Part shown: positions 21,738 to 32,377 of the stretch, one piece after another
How positions within the stretch are numbered: the first letter of the stretch is position 1
Layout: each line of letters opens with the position of its first letter
Assembly (NCBI GenBank): GCA_036785325.1
Contig: JAXIVH010000045.1
Location: 1,607,969 to 1,671,968 of the forward strand
Source of the DNA: Urophycis tenuis
Taxonomy: Eukaryota > Chordata > Actinopteri > Gadiformes > Phycidae
Direction: 5' to 3'
Length of the DNA stretch: 64,000 nucleotides
Notes under the pieces: model-generated
Databases searched by the model: none
What the model was told of the DNA's origin: nothing
Seen by the model: only the letters and a program-made list of their open reading frames with translations
Translations under genes and position numbers: made by a program

Positions 21738-23642
21738 ATGGGTGAACAACTGATATCATTAGTGAGGGACAACCCGGCATTGTATGATAAAAGTAGGCGA
21801 CATTATATGGACACGGAGCTGAAAGACAACATTTGGGCTCGAATCGCGGCCGAACTGGGGAGAGATGGTTTGTTTCCCTTAATCGATATTAACGTCAGCT
21901 GAAAGGCCTGTCAGACTGTGGTAGCCAGAGTTGTATGTAGAAGTTCTCTTACGTTACGGATGTAATTACAACACTAGTATACCGTGTAATATCATACCAT
22001 TAGTGTTGTAATTACATTTGTGAGAGTAGGCCAACTTCTACTTTATACAACTCTGATAGTTACAATTACACATCAGTTGCGTCAGTGTAGTCCGTCACTG
22101 CGGTAGCAACTAGCATATTTAGCATAATCAAAGTGTCATCGGTACGTCACTGACGTGTATAGTGTATTTCTAGTGTATTTCTGTATTTCTATAGTGTATT
22201 TCTTCTTATTCGGATCAGTGGTATCTGTTGGTTTAATTTAGCAATTAGTCACGAGAGGGTGTGGATTATGGAAAAATAAGGAACGCCTGAGACCATAGTT
22301 AGTCCACCCAACAAATCGAAGTTAATTTTCCATTCCATAACAAAGCAGAAAAAAGCCGGTTCCGAGTTTCTTTATTGTCGTCGTCGTTGCTATGCGCGGA
22401 GTGATATGTGAAGTGGTCAGCAGCAGCGTTGGATGGGGACAGGTGTACTTTATCGTCTCATAAGGTACACCTATCAGCCAATTAGAATCAAGCATTGGGA
22501 CTAACAGTTTTAGAATGTTTAATAAAACATTATCTGTTAAATAATGTGATCATGACGATAAGCTGCGTGGAGGGGTAATAAACCCAGTGGCCCTGACATA
22601 TGTATTCCGCTTTCAGCAAAACAAGTCCAGAGCCAGTGGAAAAACTTGTGCGACACGTACAGGAAGACCAAGAAGGAGAGGCAGGGGACCAGTGGGCAGG
22701 CAGGAGGGCCCAAGAAAAAGCCCTGGAAGTTCACGGAGGCCATGTCCTTCATAGATAGGACGACTCAGTTCAGAAGGTAGCCTACCGTAGCCTATTGTAA
22801 AGCTGCATACCAGATGTATTCCAGATGTCTGGAATGCTACATACTTATTGACGAAGCATCGTCGCATAAAATGATAACGAACACAACAGAACCACGAACT
22901 GGGCCAATGGTGTATTCAAAACCAAACATAAATAGCCTACCATTTCAGCCCAAGTTAATCACTTGTTTGATGTTCACGTTAACTTTACCATGGTAACGTG
23001 CACCACAGCCAACAATCATACAGAAGATAAACTAATGGTACAAATAGGCCTACTGTAATTATCGCACATCTGGCAATACTGATGGGCACCTACCCGTGCA
23101 CTCCCAAGCATACGCTGTGTTGTTGCGCCCTCTTGTAACATAGACTGAAATGAGTGGTTCAGCCATAGGCCGACAATATCATTAGGGATTAGAATTGTAA
23201 ACAACTATATGAAGTTTGTAACTTCTCACTGTTTTGACACAGAGTTTCTAGCAACATAAGTGATGAGAGCCAGACAGGCACTGAGGTGGAGGAAGAGGAG
23301 GAAGTTGGCTTAGAGGAGATGGAGGAGGATATGGAGGCCAACCCTAAACGTCAGCGTAGGCCTACACCTGCCTCAGAAAAATCATTTATAGAGGACTACT
23401 TGCGCAGGAAAGAGGAGAGGCAGCAGCAGAGGGAGGAAGAGAAGGATGACACTTGTCATTTTCTGCTCAGCCTGGCTCCCTTGATGCGAAGGCTGAGCGA
23501 AGAAAGCCAAGGGAATGTCAGAATAAAATTCCAACAGATCTTGCATGAGGCACAGTTTGGGAGGGCACAAATGTACACACCCCCACATGCACACCATAGT
23601 GGTGACCCTGCCTTCATGACCACAACGTATATGAATTTGTAA
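21738..23642 (+). CDS. Harbinger accessory protein: MADF DNA-binding and BESS domains, three exons
   Basis: Exons are 21738-21867, 22617-22776 and 23243-23642. Each junction has GT and AG, and phases match (1 and 2 bases carried). The spliced frame is 229 codons plus TAA. Residues 1-95 form a MADF (Myb/SANT-like) domain: LISLVRDNPALYD, NIWARIAAEL, QVQSQWKNLCDTYRK, KPWKFTEAMSFI. An acidic stretch (EEEEEVGLEEMEED) follows, then a basic patch KRQRRP. A BESS-like motif near residue 175 (HFLLSLAPLMRRLSE) closes the domain set. In Harbinger transposons this second protein binds the ends and helps bring the transposase to the nucleus and to DNA. No stop or frameshift is visible. Confidence 0.85.
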
Positions 23643-23894
23643 ATGTATTTATTTTTTATTGCTTATTAAATTATTATTATATTTATTGAATCCCAATTTT
23701 GTCTGTAGACTGTATTTTGTAATACTTCTTTGTGTACTTGTTTTTTAGGCTGCCGTAACTTCCTTTTGCACTGATGATCTCCACTAATTGATTATAGAAC
23801 TATAACTATAACAATAAGCTGGCTGTTAGCAAAACAGGCCACACAGTCATCTCAAAGAATAAGTAAATTTATTAAGAATGAGGTATGCATTTGT

Positions 23895-24925
23895 CTAAAT
23901 GTCCATCCCACGGCGCACCCTCTGATATTGCCAGTGGAGTTCACCTTCAGGTGAGGTGAAGTACTGGCATAGAGTGTCGCGGTTTTTCATGGCCTCCAAT
24001 GGTCTGCGATGTCCATGAAGCCTTGGAAGCCTAGGCAGGAAACGGTTGACCTCTTCCTCTCGGTTGACCTCTTCATTTCCGTCTCCGTCTCCGTGGCTGT
24101 GCCTGCCGTCCTCATCACCTGCCCCTTGACGGATGTAATTTGTGAGGACACAAGTGGCCTTGATCACCTGTGGGACCAAATATAAGGTCAGGGTTTGCAG
24201 TGATATTACAGTACTTTCAATAACACTACAGTAGAAATCTTCTTACCTTGTCCACATTGTCTGGCTCCATCTGAATTCTCCTCTCATATATTCGCCATTT
24301 TTGGACCAAAATGCCAAAGGCATTTTCCACTATCCGCCTGGCCCTGGACAGCCTGTAATTAAAGATTATCCTGTCTTCAGGCAGGTGTCTCCCAGGGTAG
24401 GGCTTCATGATGTATAGCTTCAATGGGAAGGCATCGTCTGCCACGATGGAGTGGGGGAGACTTCCCAGCTGTGGAGCTCCGGGCAAGGGGGCGGGTGGTG
24501 GGACATGGAAGTTTCCATTCTTCAGGCGCTTCCCCAGCTTGGAATTGTCAAAAATTCCCCCATCGCTGTTGCTCCCGTATCCTCCCACATCCACCGCAAT
24601 GAAATTACAGTTGTAGTCCACGAGAGCCAACAGAACAACAGAAAAAAAACCTTTATAATTTAAAAAAAGGGACCCAGATCTAGCAGGCTTCTGAATGAGG
24701 ACATGCTTCCCATCCAGTGCACCTATACAGTTTGGGAAGTTCCATTTTCTCTGGAAACCAGAGGCCACTTCCCTCCACAACTCCTCTGTTGGCAGAGGCA
24801 TGTACTTATCGACCAGCTGCTCCCATATCACCTGACAGGCTTCTACAATGATTTCCCCAACAGTGGATTTGCCCAGCCTGAAACTGTTGGCGATGGTGGA
24901 ATATGAGTCCCCGGTACTCAGGAAT
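23895..24925 (-). CDS. Harbinger transposase, exons 2 and 3 (DDE catalytic core, HARBI1-like)
   Basis: On the minus strand exon 2 runs 24925-24247 and exon 3 runs 24167-23895 (stop TAG). Exon 2 follows a TTTTTTTTTGTAG acceptor and ends before GTAAGA; exon 3 follows a CCCACAG acceptor, phase 0. Exon 2 has the helix-turn-helix-like STGDSYSTIANSFRLGKSTV and then the DDE_4 core: GALDGKHV (first Asp), VADDAFPL (second Asp) and ARRIVENAFGIL (Glu). Exon 3 is a tail with ATCVLTNYIR. All catalytic residues are present. The N-terminal exon lies 5.9 kb upstream at 31110-30819 because a gypsy element sits in the intron. Confidence 0.88.
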
Positions 24926-25021
24926 CTACAAAAAAAAAAGAAAAGAAATAGAAAACACAGTTTTGTAACAACTGCAAAACACATTGGCTACAAAAACAAA
25001 CATATACAGCCTATCCAAAAC

Positions 25022-25548
25022 TGTCATGAGCTTTCTCTCTCAGCTCTGTTTGATCAGCCACACCTGTATCTACTCCTGCAATCATTAACCTGCCAGCTGC
25101 ACTGCATTCCCTGTTCATCTCCCTCTGTATATAAGCCCTGTCTTTCAGTACCTCCTTGTCAGACCGTCTGCAAACCAGTACCTGTTACCCTGCCTGTCTT
25201 CATACGCCTCTGACTCTTACCTGTGATATCGGACCTGCTCAACTACGTCTTTGATCTTCTGCCCCGGTAACCGTGACCTGCCTTCTGCCTTATGACTACG
25301 AATACTGCCTAGCCCTTGCCTGTACCACTGCTACCATTCCATCTGCCAGCTTTTCTCTCCCTCGGCTGTGTGTGTCTTTACCCAGTGACTCCAGCCCATC
25401 ATCGAGCCTGCCCTGGAACCCACCCCGCCATCTCAGTGAGACGCCACTCAGCTCTGGAAACACACCCATACACCCCCTTTCCCCAAATCCTTCAATAAAC
25501 TGTTTAACGTGACGCTCTTGTGGTCCTCTTCCTGTTTGGTGTCTGACA
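25022..25548 (+). repeat. 5' LTR of gypsy copy A
   Basis: Contains TATATAA at 25128-25134 as promoter TATA box and AATAAA at 25494-25499 as poly(A) signal, near the 3' end. The repeated region must begin about 30 bases after the TATA box, close to 25158. Confidence 0.93.
25158..25167 (+). promoter_or_regulatory. Predicted transcript 5' end complementary to the primer site (self-priming)
   Basis: GTCAGACCGT lies 30 bases after the start of the TATA box, where transcription should begin. It is the exact reverse complement of ACGGTCTGAC at 25551-25560, two bases after the 5' LTR, where a primer-binding site belongs. No tRNA-type TGG site is present there. Elements of the Tf1/sushi group prime reverse transcription with their own folded 5' end in this way. 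The same pair is at 37636-37645 and 38029-38038 in copy B. Confidence 0.75.
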
Positions 25549-25565
25549 GAACGGTCTGACCAAAC

Positions 25566-26621
25566 ATGGACCCAGCGCACATCCCACCCAGCATGGAACC
25601 CGACGAACCTGAACAACCCACCGCCATGCAACGCCTGGAACACACAGAGAGAGAGGTTAACCGCATGAGTGGTGACATTGCCTCCCTGCTCCAGGTCGGC
25701 CATCAACAGCAACAGCAATTCCAGCAGCAACAGCAACAGATTCAGCAGCAGCAACAACACCTTGCCATGACTATTCAACTTCTCACCAACCTTACTCCTC
25801 CATCAGCTTCAGCCAGTCTGCCCACCGGCCCAGCCCCCGAGTCATCTGCCCTGGTCACTGCCGCCGCTGTTGCTGGATCCCCAGAACCCAAGATTGGCAA
25901 TCCAGAGCGGTTCAATGGTGACCCAACTCAGGTACGGGCGTTCCTTACGAGCTGCCGTGTCCAGTTTAGCCTGCAACCCAGAACCTTTGCCACTGAAGGG
26001 GCTAAGGTTGGTTATGTGATCACTCACCTGACGGGACGAGCTCGACTGTGGGGAACGGCTGAGTTCGAGCGCCAGACCCCTGCATGTGCTACCTTCGACC
26101 TGTTCGCCGAAGGGATGCTCAAGGTCTTCGACTTGGGATCCACAACAGCTGAGGCATCACAGACCCTGATGAGTATTCGCCAAGGCAGAAGGACCGTGGC
26201 GGATTACTCCATCGATTTTCGAACCGTTGCCAGTCGGAGCTCCTGGAACATGGAGGCGTTGGTGGATGCGTTCCTCCACAGCCTGGCGGACTACATAAAG
26301 GATGAGTTGGTTTCCCATGATCAACCCTCCACCCTCGACGAAGCCATTGCTCTGGCTGTCCGCATCGACCGCCGGATCCAGGCCCGTCGTCGAGAGAGAG
26401 GGCGCAACAGTCCATCCACCAGCACACGGAGCAGCCCGACTGCTCTCCCGTCTTCTCCTGCCACATCATCTGACCAGCCTGAACTGATGGAAATCGGCCG
26501 TGCCTCCCTAACCCCTACAGAGCGCCAGCGACGCATCACCTCTAACCTGTGTCTGTACTGTGGCGGTGATGGGCATCGAGTCGCCGCCTGTCCAGTAAAA
26601 GCCGGAGCTCACCGGATGTAG
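25566..26621 (+). CDS. gag: Gag of gypsy copy A, intact
   Basis: The protein is 351 residues from ATG 25566, 17 bases past the 5' LTR end. The N-terminal part has a Gln-rich coiled-coil-like run (residues about 50-72). The capsid-like middle matches retrotransposon gag (FNGDPTQVRAFLTSC, LTGRARLWGTAEF, TVADYSIDFRTVA). A CCHC zinc knuckle LCLYCGGDGHRVAAC lies near residue 327. It would form the particle that packages the RNA. It ends at TAG 26619, 20 bases before the pol ATG, and pol lies in the -1 frame. The pol frame is also open back to about 26573, so either a -1 shift or re-initiation could express pol. Confidence 0.9.
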   Translation: MDPAHIPPSMEPDEPEQPTAMQRLEHTEREVNRMSGDIASLLQVGHQQQQQFQQQQQQIQQQQQHLAMTIQLLTNLTPPSASASLPTGPAPESSALVTAAAVAGSPEPKIGNPERFNGDPTQVRAFLTSCRVQFSLQPRTFATEGAKVGYVITHLTGRARLWGTAEFERQTPACATFDLFAEGMLKVFDLGSTTAEASQTLMSIRQGRRTVADYSIDFRTVASRSSWNMEALVDAFLHSLADYIKDELVSHDQPSTLDEAIALAVRIDRRIQARRRERGRNSPSTSTRSSPTALPSSPATSSDQPELMEIGRASLTPTERQRRITSNLCLYCGGDGHRVAACPVKAGAHRM

Positions 26622-26641
26622 GAGGAATCCGGCTGAGCTCA

Positions 26642-29600
26642 ATGAACATTCAGTCCTCCATCAATCGTAAAACCCTGATCCAAGTCTGTCTTTACCTGTC
26701 TGATACAACCCACACTCTGGCAGCCCTGGTGGACTCTGGCGCAGAAGCAAACATTATGGACACAGAACTTGCTCGTCAGCTGGGCTTGGAAAGCCACCCC
26801 TTGTCCGCTCCCGTTCCAGCCCGGGGCCTGGACGGCCACGTACTCGGCACAGTTACCAGCATCACAGCCCCCATCTCTATGTTGGTGTCAGGCAACCACC
26901 AAGAGACCATCCGCTTCCACCTACTCTGCTCTCCGGGTCAACCCCTAATCCTGGGCCACCCATGGCTCCGTCTCCACAATCCTCACCTCGACTGGGCCTC
27001 CGGTACTGTCAAAGAGTGGGGAGATGACTGCCACTTGACCTGTTTGCGTGCTGCCTCGCTGCCCACCAGCCCAATACCCCCCAGCACTGCCCCTGACATT
27101 TCTAACGTTCCTGAATGCTACCATGGCCTCCGGCAAGTGTTCAACAAGACCAAAGCCACATCTCTGCCCCCACACCGTCCGTATGACTGCGCCATTGACC
27201 TTCTCCCTGGATCTGCTCCACCTAAGGGTCACCTCTACTCACTGTCTCCTCCAGAAAGAAAGGCCATGGAGGATTACATCAGGGACTCCCTAGCAGCTGG
27301 AATCATCCGCCCGTCTTCTTCTCCTGCTGGTGCCGGGTTCTTCTTTGTGGGAAAGAAGGACGGTTCCCTTCGGCCCTGCATTGATTACCGAGGTCTGAAC
27401 GACGTCACAGTGAAGAACCGGTATCCTCTGCCCTTACTCACCTCTGCTTTTGAGCTGCTCCAGGGATCCACAGTTTTCACTAAACTGGACCTTCGTAATG
27501 CGTACCACCTAGTGCGCATACGAGAAGGCGACGAGTGGAAAACTGCATTCAACACCCACACCGGCCACTATGAGTACCGGGTAATGCCATTTGGCCTCAC
27601 CAACGCACCAGCGGTATTCCAGGCTCTGGTGAACGATGTGCTGCGGGACATGCTGAATAAATTCATCTTCGTGTACCTGGACGACATCTTGATCTTCTCC
27701 AGAACTCTGTCTGAACACACTCGTCATGTCCAACTGGTCCTCCGTCGCCTCCTGGAGAACTCCCTCTATGTCAAAGCAGAGAAGTGCGAGTTCCATGTTC
27801 AGTCTGTGTCATTCCTGGGATACATCGTGGCTGAGGGAAATATCCAGATGGACCCCGCAAAGGTCTCTGCAGTTACTTCCTGGCCAGTTCCGGAGAATAG
27901 GAAGAAGTTGCAACAGTTTCTTGGCTTTGCCAATTTCTACAGGAGATTCATCCGGAACTACAGCACCGTCGCCGCTCCCCTCACCGTTCTGACCAGTATC
28001 AAACACCCCTTTGTCTGGACCCCAGAGGCTAACAAAGCCTTTCAGACCCTCAAGGCCCGCTTCACCACGGCTCCCATCCTTCTGATGCCGGATGCAGACC
28101 GACAGTTTGTTGTCGAGGTGGATGCTTCGGACATGGGAGTCGGGGCCATACTTTCTCAACGGGCAGTGGAGGACAACAAGTTGCACCCCTGTGCATTCTT
28201 TTCCCGCCGGCTTTCACCTGCAGAGCGCAATTATGACTTTGGAAACCGTGAGCTTTTGGCCGTCAAGCTTGCCCTGGAGGAGTGGCGTCACTGGCTGGAG
28301 GGGTCCACGGTCCCGTTCCTGGCCTGGACAGATCACAAAAACCTCGAATACATCCGCACTGCCAAGCGCCTCAACTCCAGACAATCCCGCTGGGCCTTGT
28401 TTTTCACCAGATTCAACTTCACCCTGTCATACCGCCCAGGTTCACGTAATACCAAGCCGGATGCTCTCTCCCGCCAGTTCCAGAAGGATGACACTCCTTC
28501 CCAGGAACCTGCACCCATCCTGCCTGATCCCTGTATCATAGCTGCTCTGACCTGGGATGTTGAGGAAGAGGTTCAAGAGGCTCTCCGTGACCATCCCGGC
28601 ACCAGTGCATGCCCTGATGGCCGTCTCTTCGTCCCTGAAAACTTGAGATCCCGGGTCATACAGTGGGGACACAACTCCCGCCTTGCCTGCCACCCGGGTT
28701 CAGCCCGCACCTGCCATCTCCTTGCCCAGCGCTTCTGGTGGCCTTCCTTGAGAAGGGATGTCAGAGAATTCGTCCGTGCTTGCCTCACCTGCAACCGGAA
28801 CAAATCCTCCAACCAGCCCCCTGCTGGATTACTCCAGCCTCTGCCTGTGCCCACACGACCCTGGTCCCATGTCTCCCTGGACTTTGTAACAGGCCTGCCC
28901 CCATCGGATGGAATGACTGTCATTCTCACTGTGGTTGACCGGTTCAGCAAGATGGCGCACTTCATTCCCCTCCCGAAGCTGCCATCTGCTAGAGAGACTG
29001 CCCAGGTTGTGGTGGATCATGTCTTCCGTCTACACGGGCTGCCCAGGGACGTTGTCTCAGACAGAGGCCCACAATTCACCTCCTCATTCTGGAAGGAGTT
29101 CTGCCATCTTCTAGGGGCCACAGTCAGTCTCACCTCTGGATTTCATCCCCAGTCCAATGGTCAGTCAGAGCGGGCGAACCAGGAACTGGAGAAGGCGCTC
29201 CGATGCATGGCTTCCTGTAAGCCCCGGGCCTGGGCGCAACAACTGACATGGGTAGAGTACGCCCACAACTCCCTCACCTGTTCTGCCACTGGTATGTCAC
29301 CTTTTCAGTGTGTATGGTTACCAGCCCCCTCTGTTCCCCAGCCAGGAAGGAGAGGTTTCCTGCCCATCTGCCTTCGCCCATGCTCGCCGATGCCGCCGCA
29401 CCTGGTCACAAGCCCGTACCACACTACTCAAGTCAGTGACCAGCTATGTCACTGGGGCTAACCGTCGGAGGACGCCAGCACCCACTTACCGTGTTGGCCA
29501 GAAAGTGTGGCTGTCAGCCAAGGACCTGCCGCTGAGGGTGGAATCACGTAAGCTAGCACCTTGGTTCCTCGGCCCATTCCCTATCCAGAGGGTCATCAGT

Positions 29601-30080
29601 CCAACCGCAGTCCGGCTCCAGTTGCCAGCTTCCATGAAGGTGCATCCCACCTTCCATGTTTCGAAAGTCAAACCAGTGCATGTAAGTCCGCTGGTTCCAG
29701 CGGCACCTCCTCCTCCTCCTCCTCGCCTCATTGACGGTGGGCTGGTGTACACCGTTCGACGCCTACTTCAGTCCAGACGGAGGGGTAGGGGCCTCCAGTA
29801 TCTCGTCGACTGGGAGGGCTATGGGCCTGAGGAGAGAATCTGGGTGCCGACCAGTCGAATTGTGGACCGGACTCTCATCGCCGACTTCCACCGTCTGCAT
29901 CCGGACCAGCCTGCCATCCGTCGGGGTCGTCCAAAGGGGTCCCGTCGCTCCTCCTGCCCAGTTTCTGACCCTGTGTCTGGCCCGGATCCTGACCTGGACC
30001 CTGCCCTGGCCCCTGATGGCACCTCTCAGACCCCCTCGGAGGATGAGGCCATGGAGTCTGACCGCTCAGAGGAGTTCTGA
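26642..30080 (+). pseudogene. pol: Pol of gypsy copy A, frameshifted by a 2-base deletion
   Basis: The order is aspartic protease (LVDSGAEANIMD near residue 31), reverse transcriptase (FTKLDLRNAYHLV, VYLDDILIFS near 344), RNase H (VEVDASDMGVGAIL), HHCC zinc finger, DDE integrase (SLDFVTGLPP, VSDRGPQF, NGQSERAN) and a C-terminal chromodomain. At about 29309 the run GTGTGTGT of copy B is two bases shorter, which moves the frame. The original frame stops at 29461, and the integrase end and chromodomain continue in another frame to 30080. Apart from this, no stop is seen. Confidence 0.92.
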
Positions 30081-30160
30081 CCCTCCGCCGGCTCCCCCTC
30101 CGCCCGCCCAGTTTGATGTTTTTTGGGGACTTCTGGGGCCGTCCCTTAGGGGGGGGGTTC

Positions 30161-30687
30161 TGTCATGAGCTTTCTCTCTCAGCTCTGTTTGATCAGCCAC
30201 ACCTGTATCTACTCCTGCAATCATTAACCTGCCAGCTGAACTGCATTCCCTGTTCATCTCCCTCTGTATATAAGCCCTGTCTTTCAGTACCTCCTTGTCA
30301 GACCGTCTGCAAACCAGTACCTGTTACCCTGCCTGTCTTCATACGCCTCTGACTCTTACCTGTGATATCGGACCTGCTCAACTACGTCTTTGATCTTCTG
30401 CCCCGGTAACCGTGACCTGCCTTCTGCCTTATGACTATGAATACTGCCTAGCCCTTGCCTGTACCACTGCTACCATTCCATCTGCCAGCTTTTCTCTCCC
30501 TCGGCTGTGTGTGTCTTTACCCAGTGACTCCAGCCCATCATCGAGCCTGCCCTGGAACCCACCCCGCCATCTCAGTGAGACGCCACTCAGCTCTGGAAAC
30601 ACACCCATATACCCCCTTTCCCCAAATCCTTCAATAAACTGTTTAACGTGACGCTCTTGTGGTCCTCTTCCTGTTTGGTGTCTGACA
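30161..30687 (+). repeat. 3' LTR of gypsy copy A
   Basis: 527 bp, the same length as the 5' LTR. Three differences were seen by eye: CAGCTGAACTG for CAGCTGCACTG, GACTATG for GACTACG, and CCATATACC for CCATACACC. Confidence 0.93.
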
Positions 30688-30818
30688 AAAACAGCCTATC
30701 CAAAACGCATCTGAACATCAGACGCGTGCATAAGACGCACAGACAAGACTTTGTTGATGCCGTATTATATCAAATAGCGGCCTATTTTATATCAAATTTA
30801 AAAGTATAAAGTCCTTAC

Positions 30819-31110
30819 CTCAAACAGACAGCCAGGCGTTGTTCCGGGTCAATGGGCACCCTGTAATTTGTCCACCGTTTCTCAAAAAATGAGGTGCCAC
30901 AATCGCCAACAGGGTCTCAAACTCTGACACAGACATGCGAAAGTACTGTCTGAACCGACCTGTATATAATTTGAGCTCCTGGATCAGGTGGTGAAACTCG
31001 CCCTGTTGTTGCCTTCGCTGCAACAGCGGGTGGACCCAAAATTGCCTTTTTTTCTTGTTTTGCTCAAGACATAAAAGCATAAGCTCCTCATCGCTGCTAG
31101 AGCTATCCAT
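30819..31110 (-). pseudogene. Harbinger transposase exon 1, with a one-base frameshift
   Basis: On the minus strand ATG 31110 opens MDSSSSDEELMLLCLEQN and continues to a helical N-terminal region (YTGRFRQYFRMSVSEFETLL). At about 30886 the frame slips in a run of six T. The downstream frame then reads EKRWTNYRVPID and PEQRLAVCLR and reaches the donor AG|GTAAGG at 30818. Two bases are carried and exon 2 supplies one, so the phases fit. The three exons total 1244 bases, one short of a multiple of three. That fits a single-base loss as the only visible lesion of this transposase. A sequencing error in the T run cannot be excluded. Confidence 0.82.
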
Positions 31111-31496
31111 CTTCGTTTCTAACTACTTTTTGGACTCGCGCTCGCATAATGATAGTCGGAGTAGAGCGGAATAGAACGCGGAAAATCTGAAAAATCGATC
31201 CGCAATTTCGCTTCGCTGGTGTGGACACTTTTTCCGCTTTTCGCATTTTTCGCATTTTCGCTTTCCGCTTTTTCGCAAATCCGCTTTCCATGCCGGTGTG
31301 GACAGCCCTTATAGCGGATTTGGCCCGTGACTGTCAGTTTCAAAACAGACTGGTCCGATATATTTTTCCGCTCAGCGGATTTCGCCTTTTAGTGTGCACA
31401 GCTTCATTAAAACACATGTGTTTGTTAATCAGTGAAATTCCGTGCGGAAATTCGCTCGGAAAATCGCAGAAAATCTGCCTTGGTGTGGATGGGCCT

Positions 31497-31851
31497 TATG
31501 CTAACTAATTGGGTAGCTTGATAGCAAGTAGCCTTAAGTTCCTTGTCATCCACATTGTAAGCTGTAAAACAGAAAAATATAGCCAAAATACATACTCACC
31601 ACTAGCATATCTGCCATCCTCTGATGCTCCATTTTGTTTAGATCGGGTTTGAATCCTCCCTCTTTTCTGTAGACCTAAGTTTTCCATAATTTCGGCTACA
31701 AGACTGCTTCAGCCTACTGGTGGGATTCAGAGCGCGAAAAGATACACTTCCTCTGGTTTTGTCCCAAGCTGATGACGTGGACCTTGTCAAACGCGGGATC
31801 TTAGCTGATCATCCGAATCACCAGAGCTCCATCATCGTAGCTTACAGTATC
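31497..31851. other. Spacer between Harbinger and Merlin gene; possible short minus-strand exon
   Basis: On the minus strand an ATG at 31687 starts 28 codons (MENLGLQKRGRIQTRSKQ) followed by a GTGAGT donor near 31601. It has no recognised homology, and no second exon was found. It may be a divergent 5' exon or chance. Confidence 0.3.
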
Positions 31852-32343
31852 ATGAAATTCAATCGTGTGAAAAAACTTCTTAGTGAGGATACCTCAAGTA
31901 AGAAAGCTCTTAGACGTATCAAATGGCTACAGTCAAGGAAACTTTTAAAAAAGAAAATGAAATGCAAAATTTGCCATCATAACATGGAGCTGAAAAGAAA
32001 ATGGAACACTGTGGACCAATATGCTTGGTATGAAATATATTTTTCATCAGGAATGGATTATTTAAACCGATTTAATGGTCCCTGCCTTGCCTATTCCTTA
32101 CATATTCCGTGCGTAAAAGTAAAATGTGCGCCAGCCTTAACCATAACAATTAGGTATATACACCGTAGTAGGCCAAATCCGTCCATCTGACTGTCTACCA
32201 ATAGGTCGAGCTTTGCAAAGCGCCCGAATACATTCTTTTTTCTGGCGCTATTTATCTATCTCTCACCTTGTCTTGTGTTTCATCCTAAACTGTTAAAGCA
32301 CTCTGAGCTACATCCGTGTATGAGGAGTGCTATACAAATAAAG

Positions 32344-32377
<34 letters not shown>

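Larger units (their letters stand above)
25022..30687 (+). mobile_element. Chromodomain Ty3/gypsy retrotransposon, copy A (Tf1/sushi-like)
   Basis: LTRs of 527 bp each (25022-25548 and 30161-30687) start TGTCATGAGC and end GTCTGACA; about three substitutions separate them. AAAAC flanks both sides (25017-25021 and 30688-30692). The flanks also show that the target already held a tandem AGCCTATCCAAAAC pair. A G-rich polypurine tract lies just before the 3' LTR (30149-30158). The element sits in the transposase intron of Harbinger, so it is younger than that element. Gag is intact; pol has a 2-base deletion. Confidence 0.95.
21271..31496. mobile_element. PIF/Harbinger transposon, interrupted by a gypsy element
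   Basis: The inverted ends are GGCCCTTCCACACCAAGGC (from 21271) and its inverse reading GGCCCATCCACACCAAGGC (to about 31495). TTA precedes the left end; the right flank (TTAT) fits the 3-bp TTA duplication only approximately. Between the ends lie the two genes that define Harbinger, a MADF/Myb-like protein on plus and a DDE transposase on minus. Without the 5.67-kb gypsy copy A the element is about 4.56 kb, normal for fish Harbingers. Confidence 0.85.

Noticed and set aside
25296..25778. Minus-strand open frame with a Leu-rich stretch over the gypsy LTR and gag start (also 37774-38256)
   Set aside because: The Leu run is the reverse of the gag CAG/CAA repeats. The frame crosses the LTR border and is not a gene.
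25022..30692. A 16-bp target duplication for gypsy copy A (ACAGCCTATCCAAAAC on both sides)
   Set aside because: A 5-bp AAAAC duplication in a target that already held two tandem AGCCTATCCAAAAC units explains the flanks and fits integrase biology and copy B.
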